Positions 36,901-45,133 of a stretch of 60,000 nucleotides of DNA are shown one piece after another (the stretch's first letter is position 1; the number at the start of each line of letters is the position of its first letter). The notes below the pieces were generated by a model. The model made no database searches, was not told the DNA's origin, and saw only the letters and a list, made by a program, of their open reading frames with translations. Origin of the DNA: Antedon mediterranea (lineage: Eukaryota > Echinodermata > Crinoidea > Comatulida > Antedonidae); the NCBI RefSeq assembly GCF_964355755.1, contig NC_092675.1:69001-129000 (forward strand), in the 5' to 3' direction. The position numbers and the translations under genes were made by a program.

Positions 36901-39900
36901 TAATCGACTCTTCGGATGATAGGAAGGCTGTTCGAAAACTACCATGTGTGCGATATAGACAGCACAACAAATCCGAAGAGGCTAGCTATTGGCCAATTAT
37001 GTTGCTCTATTTCAGAGACCATGCAGGTTATTGGATCCCCAGATATAGAGACAATTGAACGAAAACATTATGAAAGGGGTTTTGTTTTTTCAGTTCATAA
37101 TTAATTATAAGCGGCCACATCCCTACCCCAACCCTTAAAATGGCAATTTCCGGTAACTAGAAGCTCTAATTTTAAAAAGAATTTCTTCTAGAGAATTTGT
37201 TTTCCATATTTCAAATTATGTTCCATTTTCATCGTCGTAGCAACCCTATATTTCCAAATGTTCTTCACCTCTCAGTGACCATGATGGGGCGAAGTCCTAG
37301 GGACTCTTAGGGCCTATACATTTTTATTTAAAATTAAGTGCAATTTCCGGCCATCTAGCAGCTCTATTTTTCCAATTTGTTTTACCTCAGCCCCAACCAT
37401 GGTGGGGCTGAGGTCCTGGAAACACTTAATATATATTTTTATTTCCTATTTTAAATTATAATTGGCACTTTCAAAACTATCATGGACTAAGATCCTGGAG
37501 GTACTAATAAATATATTTTTATTTTATATTTGAAATTAAGTGCCATTTCCGGCCATTGAGCAGCTCTATTTTTTTCAAATTTTCTTACCTCAGCCCCAAC
37601 CATGGTGGGGTTGAGGTCCTGGAGACACAATTAATATATATTTTGATTTCCTATTTTAAATTATAATTGCCATTTTCGAACTATGGTGGGCTAAGATCAT
37701 GGAGACACTAATAAATATATTTTTATTTCATATTTTAAATTAAGTGCCATTTCCGGCCATCGAGAAGCTGTATTTTTCCAAATTTTCTTATCAACCATGG
37801 TGGGGCTGAGGTCCTGGAGACACTTTTTTATTTCCTATTTTAAATTATAATTGCCATTTTCTAATTATGGTGGGCTAAGATCCTTTCATATTTGAAATTA
37901 AGTGCAAAGATCCCGGCCATCGAGCAGCTCTCATATTTCAGCTCAAAAATTATAAATTTCCATGGCTGTAACAGGTTTGGGGGTGGGAGGGGGGTTGGTG
38001 TTGGTTTGGTGTCATTTGCAATTACCATTTTCGCACCCCAGATATTTAGAATTATTAGTTATTACTCACAAAAGTAAAAATATAAATTGTGTACGACATG
38101 GGGATACAATTTTAGGCCCTATTTTGTGTCAGTTGGGGTTTTACAAACGTTTATTAGACCGTTGGTGGCGCTGTCTAGGGCCACATTTTGGGGATTTGGC
38201 ATTATTTTTCCCAATCTGGCATTATTTGAGACAGGATTACGGCATAATTTAAATTGTATCGCTGGCAACGCTGGAATAAGATCAGAGTAGATAAACGGAA
38301 AGATGAGAAAGAAAATAAGGCTTGACTGGTAGTAAGATGTATTAATCGAGTTACAAGAAATAAAAGTTCTAGTTGAGTTAAATATACTTTTTGTATGAGT
38401 TATCATTCAGTGACAGTGTACGTCGCGTGGAGTTATTTACTTTACTTGTTTACTTGTTTCCCGTACACTTTCGTCTACGGGATCGAGGCGAAGCACTCAG
38501 TGCTTAAAAGCCCCTCTTAGCAATAAAATCATATTCTATATAGGGTGAAAACTTCAGCGGTTGAACAAGTTCACCGTAGCACATGAAACTACATCCATAG
38601 GCAGAGTATTCCATAAGAGAATAACTCTCCTGGAGAACGTGTCCCTCCTAATATTAAGACGAGAGCTTTTAAACTTGAGTTTATATGGGTGTCCACGGGT
38701 CCGAGATTCTAGATCAAATTCAAAAAATGTGTTGATCGAAATACGATCGAAACCTTTAACAATCCTAAAAACTTGGATAATATCTGCTCTCTGCCTTCGA
38801 TATCTCATGGTAGGAAGACCAAGAATTCTCAAACGTTGTTCATAAGGAATATTACGGTACCTAGGAATCAATCTTGTTGCTCTTTGCTGGACCTTCTCTA
38901 TTTCATCCTGATCTCGTTTTCTAATAGGATTATAAACAGTGTTACAATATTCAAGCGTTGGCCTGACAATAGACTTATACAGCTTCAAAAATCCATCTTT
39001 ATTCAAGAATTTAAAAGATCTATAAATCATTCCTAGTTTCTTATTAGCTCTTTTACAAATATCCGCTACATGCAAATTAAAGATTAAACTATGATCAAAG
39101 GTAACACCTAGATCTTTCTCCTGCTTTTACCTCATGTAGTAAATTACCAGCCATTGAATACAAGAAATTGGGATTATCACGACCATAATGAAATACCTTA
39201 CACTTAGTGTCATTAAAAGGCAATTGCCAAACATTAGACCAATGGGAAGCACTGTCAATGTCTCTTTGAAATAAATCTGCATCATCAATGTTATTGACCA
39301 CTCTATACAACTTGGTGTCGTCTGCAAATAAACGTATACTAGATTCGACAACATCAGGTAAATCGTTAATGAAGATTGAAAATAAGATTGGGCCCACAAC
39401 GCTACCCTGTGGAATTCCACTTAATACTGGAGCCTGTGATGACAATTGACCATTGACACTAACTCGTTGTGTTCTATTTGACAAATAATTAGAGAACCAT
39501 CCTAGTAGATTTCCCGTAATACCAAAACCTTTCTATTTGACTAGAAGCCTTTGGTGTGGCACACTATCAAAGGCCTTTTTATAGTCTAAATAGACACAAT
39601 CAAAGCTATCATGGTTATCCAGGTTAGTAGTCCAACTCTCCAGGACATCAAGTAGTTGTAATGCACATGATCTACCTTGTCTGAATCCAAATTGCTCATT
39701 GCACAAAAGACCATTACTCTCAAGATACATTACAAGTTTATCCCTAATAATCCTTTCCATCATTTTCCCTATGACCGACGTTAAACTAACCGGTCTGTAG
39801 TTAGCCGGGTCCTCCTTTTTGCCTTTCTTAAATTTGGGTATTACAATTGCCTCCTTCCACGATAGAGGGACCTTCTGATCATTGAATAATCTAGTGAATA

Positions 39901-42900
39901 TTAGACTGAGAGGGTAAGCAATTTGATCCTTTAATTCAATCAAAACCCGTGGGTGAAAGCCATCAGGGCCAGCTGACTTATCTATAACTAAGTTAGACAA
40001 CAGCTTATGAATATCTTCTACATTAAACTCAATATCTGACAAAGAAGCCTCAATCTTTTTATCAAGATTCGGAACATTCGATAAGTTCTCCTTACAAAAG
40101 ACACTGCTAAAAAAAGAATTAAAAGACTCGGCTTTATCTTGGTCATCTACAACAAGTTTACCTTCAACATTTCTAAGAGTAGGAATACCAGATCTGGTGT
40201 TTAACTGAGAATTTACATAGCGCCAAAAAGACTTTTCATTGACTTTAACCTCATTTGCAATCTTATTTTCGAAGATGCTTTTAGAACTCTTAATCAAATT
40301 GACAGTATCATTCCTTACTCTAATAAACGTGTTCCATTTGACACTAGCACAGTCATGCCCTTTACGTTTTGCTTTGATATACTGTTTCCAGCATTTATTC
40401 TTCTGTTTAATAGACTTATCAACCTCCTTAGTATACCACAAAGGTCTCTTAACATTTCCAGACAAGTGTTTCTTACACTTTGGAACAAACTGTTCCATAC
40501 CTCTAGATAAGATCTCATCAAAAGAACCGTGCGAGTGTAACCCGTCCTTATCCAATAACTCAGTGTCCCAATCGACACCATCAAGAAAACCACGAAACTT
40601 ATCATAATCAGCATGGAAATAATTTCTGACCTCTACCACCTCTTCTTTGATTAAATTAACTGGAATTTTAAATTGAAGTACCATATGATCACTCTTACCT
40701 AATGGTGGAGCTTGAAGGACCTCACTAATAGAATCCTCATTAGATGTAAGTACCAGGTCCAGAACATTGGCCTGTTCTCCTATTTTGTAACGGGTTGGGT
40801 CTCGTACATGCTGAGCTAAAAATAAGTCATTAATGGTGTCGAAAAAATTATGACTATTTTTACCATCTTCACCAGTCACATATCCTAGCTCCCAATTAAT
40901 ACTCCTATAATTGAAATCTCCAACTATAATAAAATCAGAACAAGAAAAGGATGCCACTTTTCTAAACAGAGAACACAAAGCAGAATTATTGACACTAGAT
41001 CCGGCGTCACTTCTATACACACATCCAATTAAAAAGGTGCGATCTTTGACTTTAATCTCAACAAACATGGATTCCTCAAACAAAATATCTTTAAACAAAA
41101 CCGGAGTGGCAGACATCCCATTTCGAACATAAATAACAACTCCTCTACCAGATGAAAGCTTTTCATTTGGCAAAAACATCTGAAAACCAGGGATATGAAA
41201 CTCCTCTATAGACAATTCAAAAAAGTACTTCTTTGGTAGAATCTCAGTCAAAGCAATGATATCTACTTTCTCTGAAGATAAACGCAACAGAAGCTCATTC
41301 TTCTTATTTAGAAGGGAATCACAATTTGTATAAAACACATTAAAAAAATCCTTAACATCTTCTGACTGCGTAGAACTTACATTGTTAGGCAGTGTTCTCT
41401 TCCGATTGGGTAGTGCTTTGGGAACGAAACCGAGTTATTTTCCCCCTTCTAATTACCAAGTCTTTTTCCCCTTTGCTTTGCCTATCCCTCAATATGTCCC
41501 TAAGTTTATTATACTCATCACGTTTCTTTATTGTTCTATCATTACTTACTGCGCAATTTTTTTGTATAGCAATTTCAAAGGCATCTCTTTTGATACATTC
41601 CTCCTTGAAAACTACCTTTATAGGGCGGCACCCATCTTCTCTGTGTTTACCCACCCGGAAAAATGTTCTCATTTCGACCTCTAGGTCAATATCCTCGAAA
41701 ATACCTGCCAATTTACTGAGGTCATCATTTTTTCTTCTATCTGAGTCATTACTCTTGGACTCATCTATTCTATATAGCATCAAATTAGATTTTCTTTTCA
41801 ATCTCTCATTTTCATCCTTAAGTCTATTTTCAATTATTGTCTTAACATCCTCATTATTAACAACACTAGATGACTGGGATAACTTTTTAATATCCTCTTT
41901 ATTGATCTCTACCTCAGATTTAATTGCTTCAATTGTTTTAATCATGGTTTTTTGTGTCTCATTAACATTATTAATAAGACCCATGAAATTGCCTACTGAG
42001 ACTGAGCAGCTCCTACAGTACCAAAAAATGGATGAGTCATCTTTGGATAGCCACTTATATTTGGCTTCATTAATTTTCTGACAATCTATGTGGAACCATA
42101 GCTTACAAAGACCGCATAAAACCGATTTGCCACCAGACATAAAATGGCCACCACATGAACCACATTCGTCTTCACCCTCGATATCTACTACCGTTTTATC
42201 AACTGTGCCTCCTGCATTACGTGATCTAGGCTTTGGCCTGGCACCTTGATCTTTGCTTTTGGAAGCCATGCCCTAACTGCTTACACAACCCTAGGCCTAG
42301 CGAAAGACAATCTAAAAAATAAAAATCTCACCAGTCCTTAGAATACAGTAAGAGCTCAAGCAGAAATTTGAAGCAATAAGAATAGGAATGATAATGATAT
42401 GAAAGTAAACTAGCAAACAAGATTCAAAGACTTTCCGATAACAGATATTCGTCCAACCACAAACCCAGGCCTAGCAAAGACAATCTCAAAAAATCTCTCC
42501 AATCGAAAGATAAATCGAATAATACAAGGGCTTAAGCTACATTTGTAGCAATAAGAAGAGTAATGGAGACTTTATGTAAGTAAAAATCGTGAATAAACTA
42601 TACAAAACCAGCAAACAAGATTCAAAACTTTTACAACTTCAGAAACACGTCCAACCACCATGAAGCGCCCTCTACTTTATATACGCCTGAGAAAGCTCGG
42701 AACCAACTAAAATAATCACTACAACATACAACTCACGCAATAGTGTTGTTTTTAGTTTGCTCCAACAATACGTGTCAGGAAGGGTCAACATGTATCAGAG
42801 GTGACACTGGGTCTTCATGCGCCTGTCAAATTGGATATGTAGGTCACGATTGTGAAGTGTACAGTAAGTTGGCTTGGCATTTTCAAACTAAACTTCTATC

Positions 42901-44150
42901 TGGAAGTGTATGCAAATTACACTAAAATAATACAATGTAATTAGGACAATATAGCACCCTCTATATAGTTTATAAATTAAAGTAACTTAATCTTCCACAA
43001 TTATTGACATTATCTTTATAATTGTTATTACTTTACACACAAAAAAGTTACATCAATTGCGTTTAGTTGTCAACATCATCCAAATGGTTAATGAATGTTC
43101 TATTTTTAGCATGTGCAAGTGATCCCTGTTACAATTCAGGAACGTGTGTTCCAGTGGTAGACGGCTACGCTTGTGAATGTGTCACGGGATTTTCTGGAAA
43201 TCAGTGCATCATAGATGGTACATTAAAATCAACCATAATTTTTCAATTGTTAGGAAACTATAATATATTAACGGTATCGATTTTGTGGGATAGTTAGATA
43301 ATAAATGATGGTGAGTGTGGTGATCAATAGAGCGGTGACTTGAATATGATAATATAAAGAACAACAAGTTAGTATTTATAAAATTGTGATAGATATTAAT
43401 ATTGTATTTCTTAGTTTGTGCCAACGTGTCATGCTCTAACAATGGTGCATGTGTTCGCCAGAATATCTCTTTCTACCAATGCATTTGTAAGGCAGGATAT
43501 TCAGGAATCCAATGTGGCGATAAATGTAAGTAATAGAAAATGACCATTTGTGAACATTCGTAAGGCCTATCTTTGAAATAAACCTCTGTGTTCCTTCTTG
43601 TAACGACCATGTATTGATTATTTTCATGTACCAAAAAAAAGGTTTAACAATTTACTACCTGTATGTAGTTTACTACGGTACTCTACGGTATTTCTCTAAC
43701 ATTGGGAAAAATACTGGATCCATTTGTGTTCACTTGTTGCCAATTTACTTTCATATTTTCAGATTTAAAGAACATGATTATCACCCTTCCTATCATTGTT
43801 GTACTCGTCATGGTTGTCGTCATCGTGTTGATAAGAATGCACAGGTAACTTGGTTTTATTATGATTTTTAAGCTAAAAAAGAACAGTCGTCATGATATTA
43901 AATATGCAACACAATTTTCTTCATAGGAGAAACAAACATACAATTACAAAACTCGAAGTTTCTGGTGCAACAACTGATCCTAAAATAGTTGAATGTCTTG
44001 GAGTGACAAATTTGGCGATGCACAATTGTAATCTAAATGAGGGTAAGATACATGATTATATTATATTTAATTAATATAACACTACCAAACTATTAACTAG
44101 TTTATTTTAACAATATTTTTTTTTTTTTTTTTTTTTGCATTTCAGATTAA
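27920..44150 (+). CDS. Type I membrane protein with six EGF domains
   Basis: Exons: 27920-27977 (signal peptide), EGF exons 28557-28667, 29611-29721, 30157-30267, 42756-42863, 43110-43217 and 43415-43525, then 43763-43844 (membrane helix), 43927-44042 and 44146-44150 (last residue and stop). All EGF exons are phase 1-1 and the frame closes at 306 residues. The start opens a typical signal sequence (WLLKLFFLLFKATVLFG). Each EGF exon has six cysteines. The helix is ITLPIIVVLVMVVVIVLI, followed by a basic RRNKH stop-transfer and a tail of about 40 residues without known motifs. A cell-surface adhesion or recognition role is inferred only. No orthologue is named. A 12-kb transposon nest sits in one intron. 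Confidence 0.82.
28135..28237 (+). pseudogene. Broken EGF exon (8-base deficit)
   Basis: The exon has normal AG and GT borders and clear EGF sequence (CYNSGSC, TCTCPVGYSGPRC), but it is 103 bases long against 111 for its siblings. The sequence around the first cysteine is missing, so entry in phase 1 runs into a stop after a few codons. It is closely related to the intact exon at 28557-28667. Skipping it keeps the frame. Confidence 0.75.
28855..29020 (-). repeat. Dispersed repeat, copy 2
   Basis: This is the inverted partner of 6780-6975, sharing ctctcttttgtggcgtaaac and the run cctccttttttcattaattt. It lies in an intron of the EGF gene. The match seems limited to about 170 bases with substitutions and small indels. 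Confidence 0.55.
29282..29399 (+). pseudogene. Broken EGF exon (stop codon, donor lost)
   Basis: After a usable acceptor the phase-1 frame reads ACVPSPCLNSGTCV and then meets TGA at 29323-29325, near the place where sibling exons have CGA. Downstream, in the same frame, EGF sequence continues (YTCNCGVGYSGVNC), but no GT donor follows at the expected place. The exon is most likely dead; its neighbours are intact. Confidence 0.75.
29962..30074 (+). pseudogene. EGF exon with a 2-base insertion
   Basis: The borders and both halves of the EGF domain are good (CASNPCVNNGTCIRG before the break and YNCSCGIGFSGEMCQ after it), but an extra GT within ggtgtcct shifts the frame. The length is 113 instead of 111 bases. 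If included, it would misread the second half and shift all later exons. It is either decayed or an assembly or allelic error. Confidence 0.7.
30793..31193 (+). repeat. 5' LTR
   Basis: 401 bp with TG...CA ends. It contains a TATA-like box (tataaaag, 30939-30946) and a polyadenylation signal (aataaa, 31063-31068), as expected for U3 and R. It matches the three pieces of the 3' LTR apart from ggaggg versus ggagag near 30890. Confidence 0.93.
31194..31207 (+). promoter_or_regulatory. Primer binding site, tRNA-Leu type
   Basis: tggtggcagcggtg directly follows the LTR. It is complementary to the 3' end of animal tRNA-Leu isoacceptors that end CACCGCTGCCA plus CCA, over 14 bases. This is where minus-strand DNA synthesis would be primed. 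Confidence 0.75.
31733..32818 (+). CDS. gag: Gag polyprotein of the LTR element
   Basis: 361 codons encode a charged N-terminal part with coiled-coil character (about residues 60-115), a retrotransposon capsid-like core (WSARLAPELSGKA, then a conserved REWLNELSHYL-type segment) and an arginine/glycine-rich nucleic-acid binding end. The final zinc knuckle begins CFNCKE but the frame stops at a TAG inside it. The knuckle's last histidine and cysteine lie in the next frame. Either one base is missing from a run of G, or expression needs a -1 frameshift here. Confidence 0.88.
   Translation: MTTLRSGKNIDKTMSDKDTREDMVDQEEVDQVNEIYDKMARDIDLPEIPGGMPKDMMLEYFRMKFEAENKKLEYQLRLEADIEQRKIESQERVKMMELENRSSYNNARNIVDEMKVKVPTLKESDDIDIYFRTFEHLAEATGWDKNTWSARLAPELSGKARTAYASLTVKECVDYDTLKKAILEKYDVSAETYRFKFRNSNRVKDMSIREWLNELSHYLKCWMKCANVKEDDAAGIIEMIIMEQALDKMPEDLRLYLRDKQVNKSYDMAMIADDYIANRGGRGYWNAVNSENKPTYYKGQENSKPKNSTTQNNPGARQQGYNRYRGRGGKFHNYGRNFQQREPSNEWINGLCFNCKERDIK
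32819..33564 (+). CDS. Protease region of the LTR element
   Basis: In the frame after gag (counted from 32833) there is an aspartic-protease segment: LRDSGCTQSAV carries the D-S-G catalytic triplet (D-T/S-G family), and RDMLLGHDL matches the later hydrophobic-Gly motif. A charged linker follows and the frame ends at a stop at 33562-33564. About 100 bases with further frame breaks separate it from the integrase frame, so in this copy protease and integrase are not in one reading frame. Confidence 0.8.
33659..36340 (+). CDS. pol: Integrase - reverse transcriptase - RNase H polyprotein
   Basis: 893 unbroken codons. Order: HHCC zinc region (HLGHNVPFAGHMG to CKVCKEC, residues about 37-80), integrase core with Asp in IAIDIVGPL, Asp in VHDQGTNF and Glu in NGLVERFHG, then a GPY/F-type module (KWQGPFTV), a spacer, reverse transcriptase from about residue 480 with TLDLTKGFYQV and the YIDD catalytic box, and RNase H from about residue 770 (LQTDASNYGIGAVL, TDHQALRWM). 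Integrase upstream of RT marks the Gmr1 arrangement. The start codon shown is only the first ATG in frame; the true product would continue upstream into the broken part. Confidence 0.93.
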   Translation: MRQGILMRNWSSIKDKNNQVEQIVLPTQCRQGVLHLGHNVPFAGHMGVEKTKSRVLNQFYWPGIFKDVVVYCKVCKECQKVDKGKSKRKHTLIPLPIISTPFKRIAIDIVGPLSRTSRNNKYMLTIIDYATRYLDAIPLPNVRAETVARALIEVFTRVGLPEEIVHDQGTNFMSSIMQSICSMLGINQLKTTVFHPQSNGLVERFHGTLKNMIRTLTVKQRKNWDNYIPPFLFAYREVPSKATGHSPFKLLYGREVRGPLSLLKSNWVEDEETSTDVIKYMLDIREKIEELMKDANVNKLEQQEIMSHNYNKNAIDREFVEGDKVLIFLPVGNSKLDSKWQGPFTVTKKVNDVNYEICIGGRRKEKQILHVNMLKRWYDKVEISKDGYYVVTNVQSIEEVDLNETVHDNELDSEIDIGLSYHQSQTWRDVNVSSNLNDTQTKQLTELLKYQQNVFSDVPGRTHLVTHEIKTNGEMPIRHRAYRTPQALKGKLKEELDSMLVMGIIEPTVSAYAAPIIALKKGQNQIRMVTDFRSLNKTTQFDPYVMPRIDEMLDEVSSAIYITTLDLTKGFYQVPLDPKTKDKSAFITQFGQYCYNVLPFGMQNSSSTFQRLMDKVLQGTEGYAKAYIDDICIYSQTWKDHIFHLNDVLERLSSAGLTAKPLKCKIAYAQVEFLGHKIGNGEIRPMIHKVEAVEKFPRPLSKKQVRSFLGLTGYYRKFVQNYADIAKPLIDLTLKSKSNTVKWNEQCENAFVTLKKRLTDDNVLKAPNFDKMFILQTDASNYGIGAVLSQIDGAGNDYPIVYLSRKLSVHEQRYSVPEKECLSIVWAINKLKYYLYGCEFQVHTDHQALRWMDSMKGANVRLMRWALFLQGYKFKVIYKKGSLNGNADGLSRA
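36431..36441 (+). promoter_or_regulatory. Polypurine tract of the LTR element
   Basis: aaaaaggggaa lies immediately before the 3' LTR start at 36442. This is the expected place for the plus-strand primer of reverse transcription. Confidence 0.8.
36635..38273. mobile_element. Non-autonomous hAT-like DNA element, 1.64 kb
   Basis: It is inserted in the 3' LTR and flanked by the 8-bp duplication GAATAAGA (36627-36634 and 38274-38281). Its ends are inverted: catagttgcca at the left and cagcgttgcca reading in from the right. An 8-bp duplication and CA-initial short terminal repeats are typical of the hAT superfamily. Copies of ggcattatt cluster near both ends in a way that resembles subterminal transposase sites. 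No transposase frame is present. Confidence 0.82.
37120..37910. repeat. Internal repeats of about 200 bp in the hAT-like element
   Basis: Segments such as gccatttccggccatcgagc (near 37336, 37543, 37743 and 37905) alternate with accatggtggggctgaggtc (near 37395, 37600 and 37795) and attataattgccattttc. The spacing is 150-207 bases and the copies are imperfect. It is an internal tandem expansion of non-coding sequence. Confidence 0.8.
38554..41338 (-). pseudogene. LINE ORF2: endonuclease and reverse transcriptase, interrupted
   Basis: The first part (41338-39533) has APE-type endonuclease signs (TNCDSLLNK, LTEI, IIVGDFNYRSINW, GKSDHMVLQF) and the RT fingers (ANYRPVSLTS, GFRQGRSC, DYKKAFDSV). 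A TAG at 39533-39535 interrupts it in frame, and RT continues with GIPQGSVVGPILF and FADD (39484-39095). A one-base frame change near 39100 leads into the C-terminal part (39075-38554). The catalytic box is FADD, seen in CR1-clade enzymes. The length of the combined parts fits a complete ORF2. Confidence 0.88.
41385..42269 (-). CDS. LINE ORF1 protein with PHD-type zinc finger
   Basis: 294 codons. A basic N-terminus is followed by a cysteine/histidine cluster (CGSCGGHF, CGLCKLWFHIDC, YWYCRSC-like spacing CRSC) that fits a C4HC3 PHD-like finger at about residues 36-90. A long charged coiled-coil region comes next (about 100-170) and then a basic segment. Such ORF1 proteins bind RNA in several CR1-clade LINEs. 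The frame is intact and ends 46 bases before ORF2 on the same strand. Confidence 0.85.
   Translation of the reverse strand: MASKSKDQGARPKPRSRNAGGTVDKTVVDIEGEDECGSCGGHFMSGGKSVLCGLCKLWFHIDCQKINEAKYKWLSKDDSSIFWYCRSCSVSVGNFMGLINNVNETQKTMIKTIEAIKSEVEINKEDIKKLSQSSSVVNNEDVKTIIENRLKDENERLKRKSNLMLYRIDESKSNDSDRRKNDDLSKLAGIFEDIDLEVEMRTFFRVGKHREDGCRPIKVVFKEECIKRDAFEIAIQKNCAVSNDRTIKKRDEYNKLRDILRDRQSKGEKDLVIRRGKITRFRSQSTTQSEENTA
42285..42665 (-). repeat. Duplicated segment in the LINE 5' untranslated region
   Basis: Two imperfect copies of about 180 bp lie head to tail (about 42290-42475 and 42476-42663). Shared blocks include ccaggcctagcaaagacaat, agcaaacaagattcaaa and cgtccaaccac. Repeated promoter-region monomers are known in other LINE families. 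Confidence 0.75.
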
Positions 44151-44763
44151 ATGTAACATGACAATTATTTGAAAAGAATTTAATTGTTACGATATTATAT
44201 ATTCAAAAAGAAGAAAGATGAACAAATAGTTATAAAAACATAGGTTAGAGTAATATTGTTTGTGTGTTTAACTAAATTGTAGCGTAAATTATTGTCTAGA
44301 ATATTTTACGAATTAGGCCTTCTAAACATGTAAAAGCAACAATAGGCTACTGCTCACACAGTGTTTTTTATTATTTCCTACTGTACTTCAAGCCAAGAAA
44401 ATAGGTTAATTTTACGCCGTATGTTTAAATAACTTTCGTGAGGATATGTATAAACATGTCCTAATATTATTAAGAAAGAAAAACATTGTCAGATGAATAA
44501 TGAACCTATAAACTTTAAATGAATCCGGAGGATAGTATGCATACCTTGGTTTCCTGTTTTTAATAATGATTCGCGGAATAATGAATATTTAATGCTACCA
44601 ATCGTATTCAGAATTCTCTCAACTAATATCTGCAGCATTTTTTGGTAATCTAATGTGGTCATTTATATTATTAGTATTTCATTATAATTACTTGTAAGCC
44701 GAAATATGTTCATTGTCAAGGTAGTATGATTTTCTGATTTTTTTGTCTCATACAAATGAAACC

Positions 44764-44769
44764 AATAAA
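44764..44769 (+). terminator. Candidate polyadenylation signal of the EGF gene
   Basis: The hexamer aataaa lies about 610 bases after the stop codon at 44148-44150. No stronger candidate was seen before it. The true cleavage site is unknown. Confidence 0.35.
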
Positions 44770-45133
44770 AGATGAATTGAATTTATTTAATGTTAAGGGC
44801 GAATCTATGATTGTAGGGTTATGAGGTACTAACCAGCACAAACCTTTCCTAAGAGACTCTATTTTGTCCATTTGTGCACTTCCTATAAATGGCATGAGTC
44901 CCTTGGTACCCTCTAAACCGGCCTATGGATGTTATATTTTGACATCTGTAGAATGTAAATTATTTATTTATTATCGTACCAATAATGACGATTATTTTAT
45001 CATGACTGATGGTTTACACATAATAGCGGTAAGTAGGCCTACTTGTGGTGATTCAATAATGAACCGAACGAAATTGTCGAAATATGACAACCGACTGAGT
45101 GAGTGTTTGAATACAATACAGAGAGATTAAGAA

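Larger units (their letters stand above)
38437..42676 (-). mobile_element. CR1-like LINE, near full length, 4.24 kb
   Basis: It is inserted in the 3' LTR, with TTAT on both sides (38433-38436 and 42677-42680). The 5' end lies at the high coordinate and starts with a gtagagggcgcttcatggtg-type sequence. Two frames follow: ORF1 with a PHD-like zinc finger (42269-41385) and ORF2 with endonuclease and reverse transcriptase (41338-38554). The 3' end, at the low coordinate, is a short repeat of aaacaagta character rather than poly(A), as in CR1 and related families. ORF2 has one stop codon and one frameshift, so this copy is probably inactive. Confidence 0.9.
30793..42723 (+). mobile_element. Gmr1-type Ty3/gypsy LTR retrotransposon, 3' LTR split by two later insertions
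   Basis: The 5' LTR (30793-31193) starts TGTCATATT and ends ACTACA. The same LTR begins again at 36442 and finishes at 42723 after two insertions are removed. The host duplication ACATA flanks it at 30788-30792 and 42724-42728. The order inside is gag, protease, integrase, reverse transcriptase, RNase H. Integrase before RT is the rule in Ty1/copia but the sequence families here are Ty3/gypsy, the combination known for Gmr1-like elements of deuterostomes. The two LTRs differ at one site that I could see, so insertion is recent, yet the gag-pol reading is broken in at least two places. Confidence 0.93.
36442..42723 (+). repeat. 3' LTR in three pieces
   Basis: The pieces 36442-36634, 38282-38436 and 42681-42723 join, after allowing for target-site duplicates, into the same 401-bp LTR as at 30793-31193. 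The first gap holds the hAT-like element and the second the CR1-like LINE. The final ACTACA is followed by the duplicate ACATA. Confidence 0.93.

Noticed and set aside
40239-42081. Long plus-strand frames opposite the CR1-like LINE (40239-40607, 41392-42081)
   Set aside because: They are shadows of LINE ORF1 and ORF2 on the minus strand.
44653-44693. Possible signal-peptide exon (MWSFILLVFHYNYL, then gtaagc) for the HYR receptor gene
   Set aside because: It ends in phase 2 whereas the CBM14 exon needs phase 0 entry; it could only work with an unseen intermediate exon.
44864-45130. 88-codon frame before the LINE between the EGF genes
   Set aside because: No signal peptide or domain, begins without an ATG in the sequence, and does not match the endonuclease expected upstream of the LINE frame.
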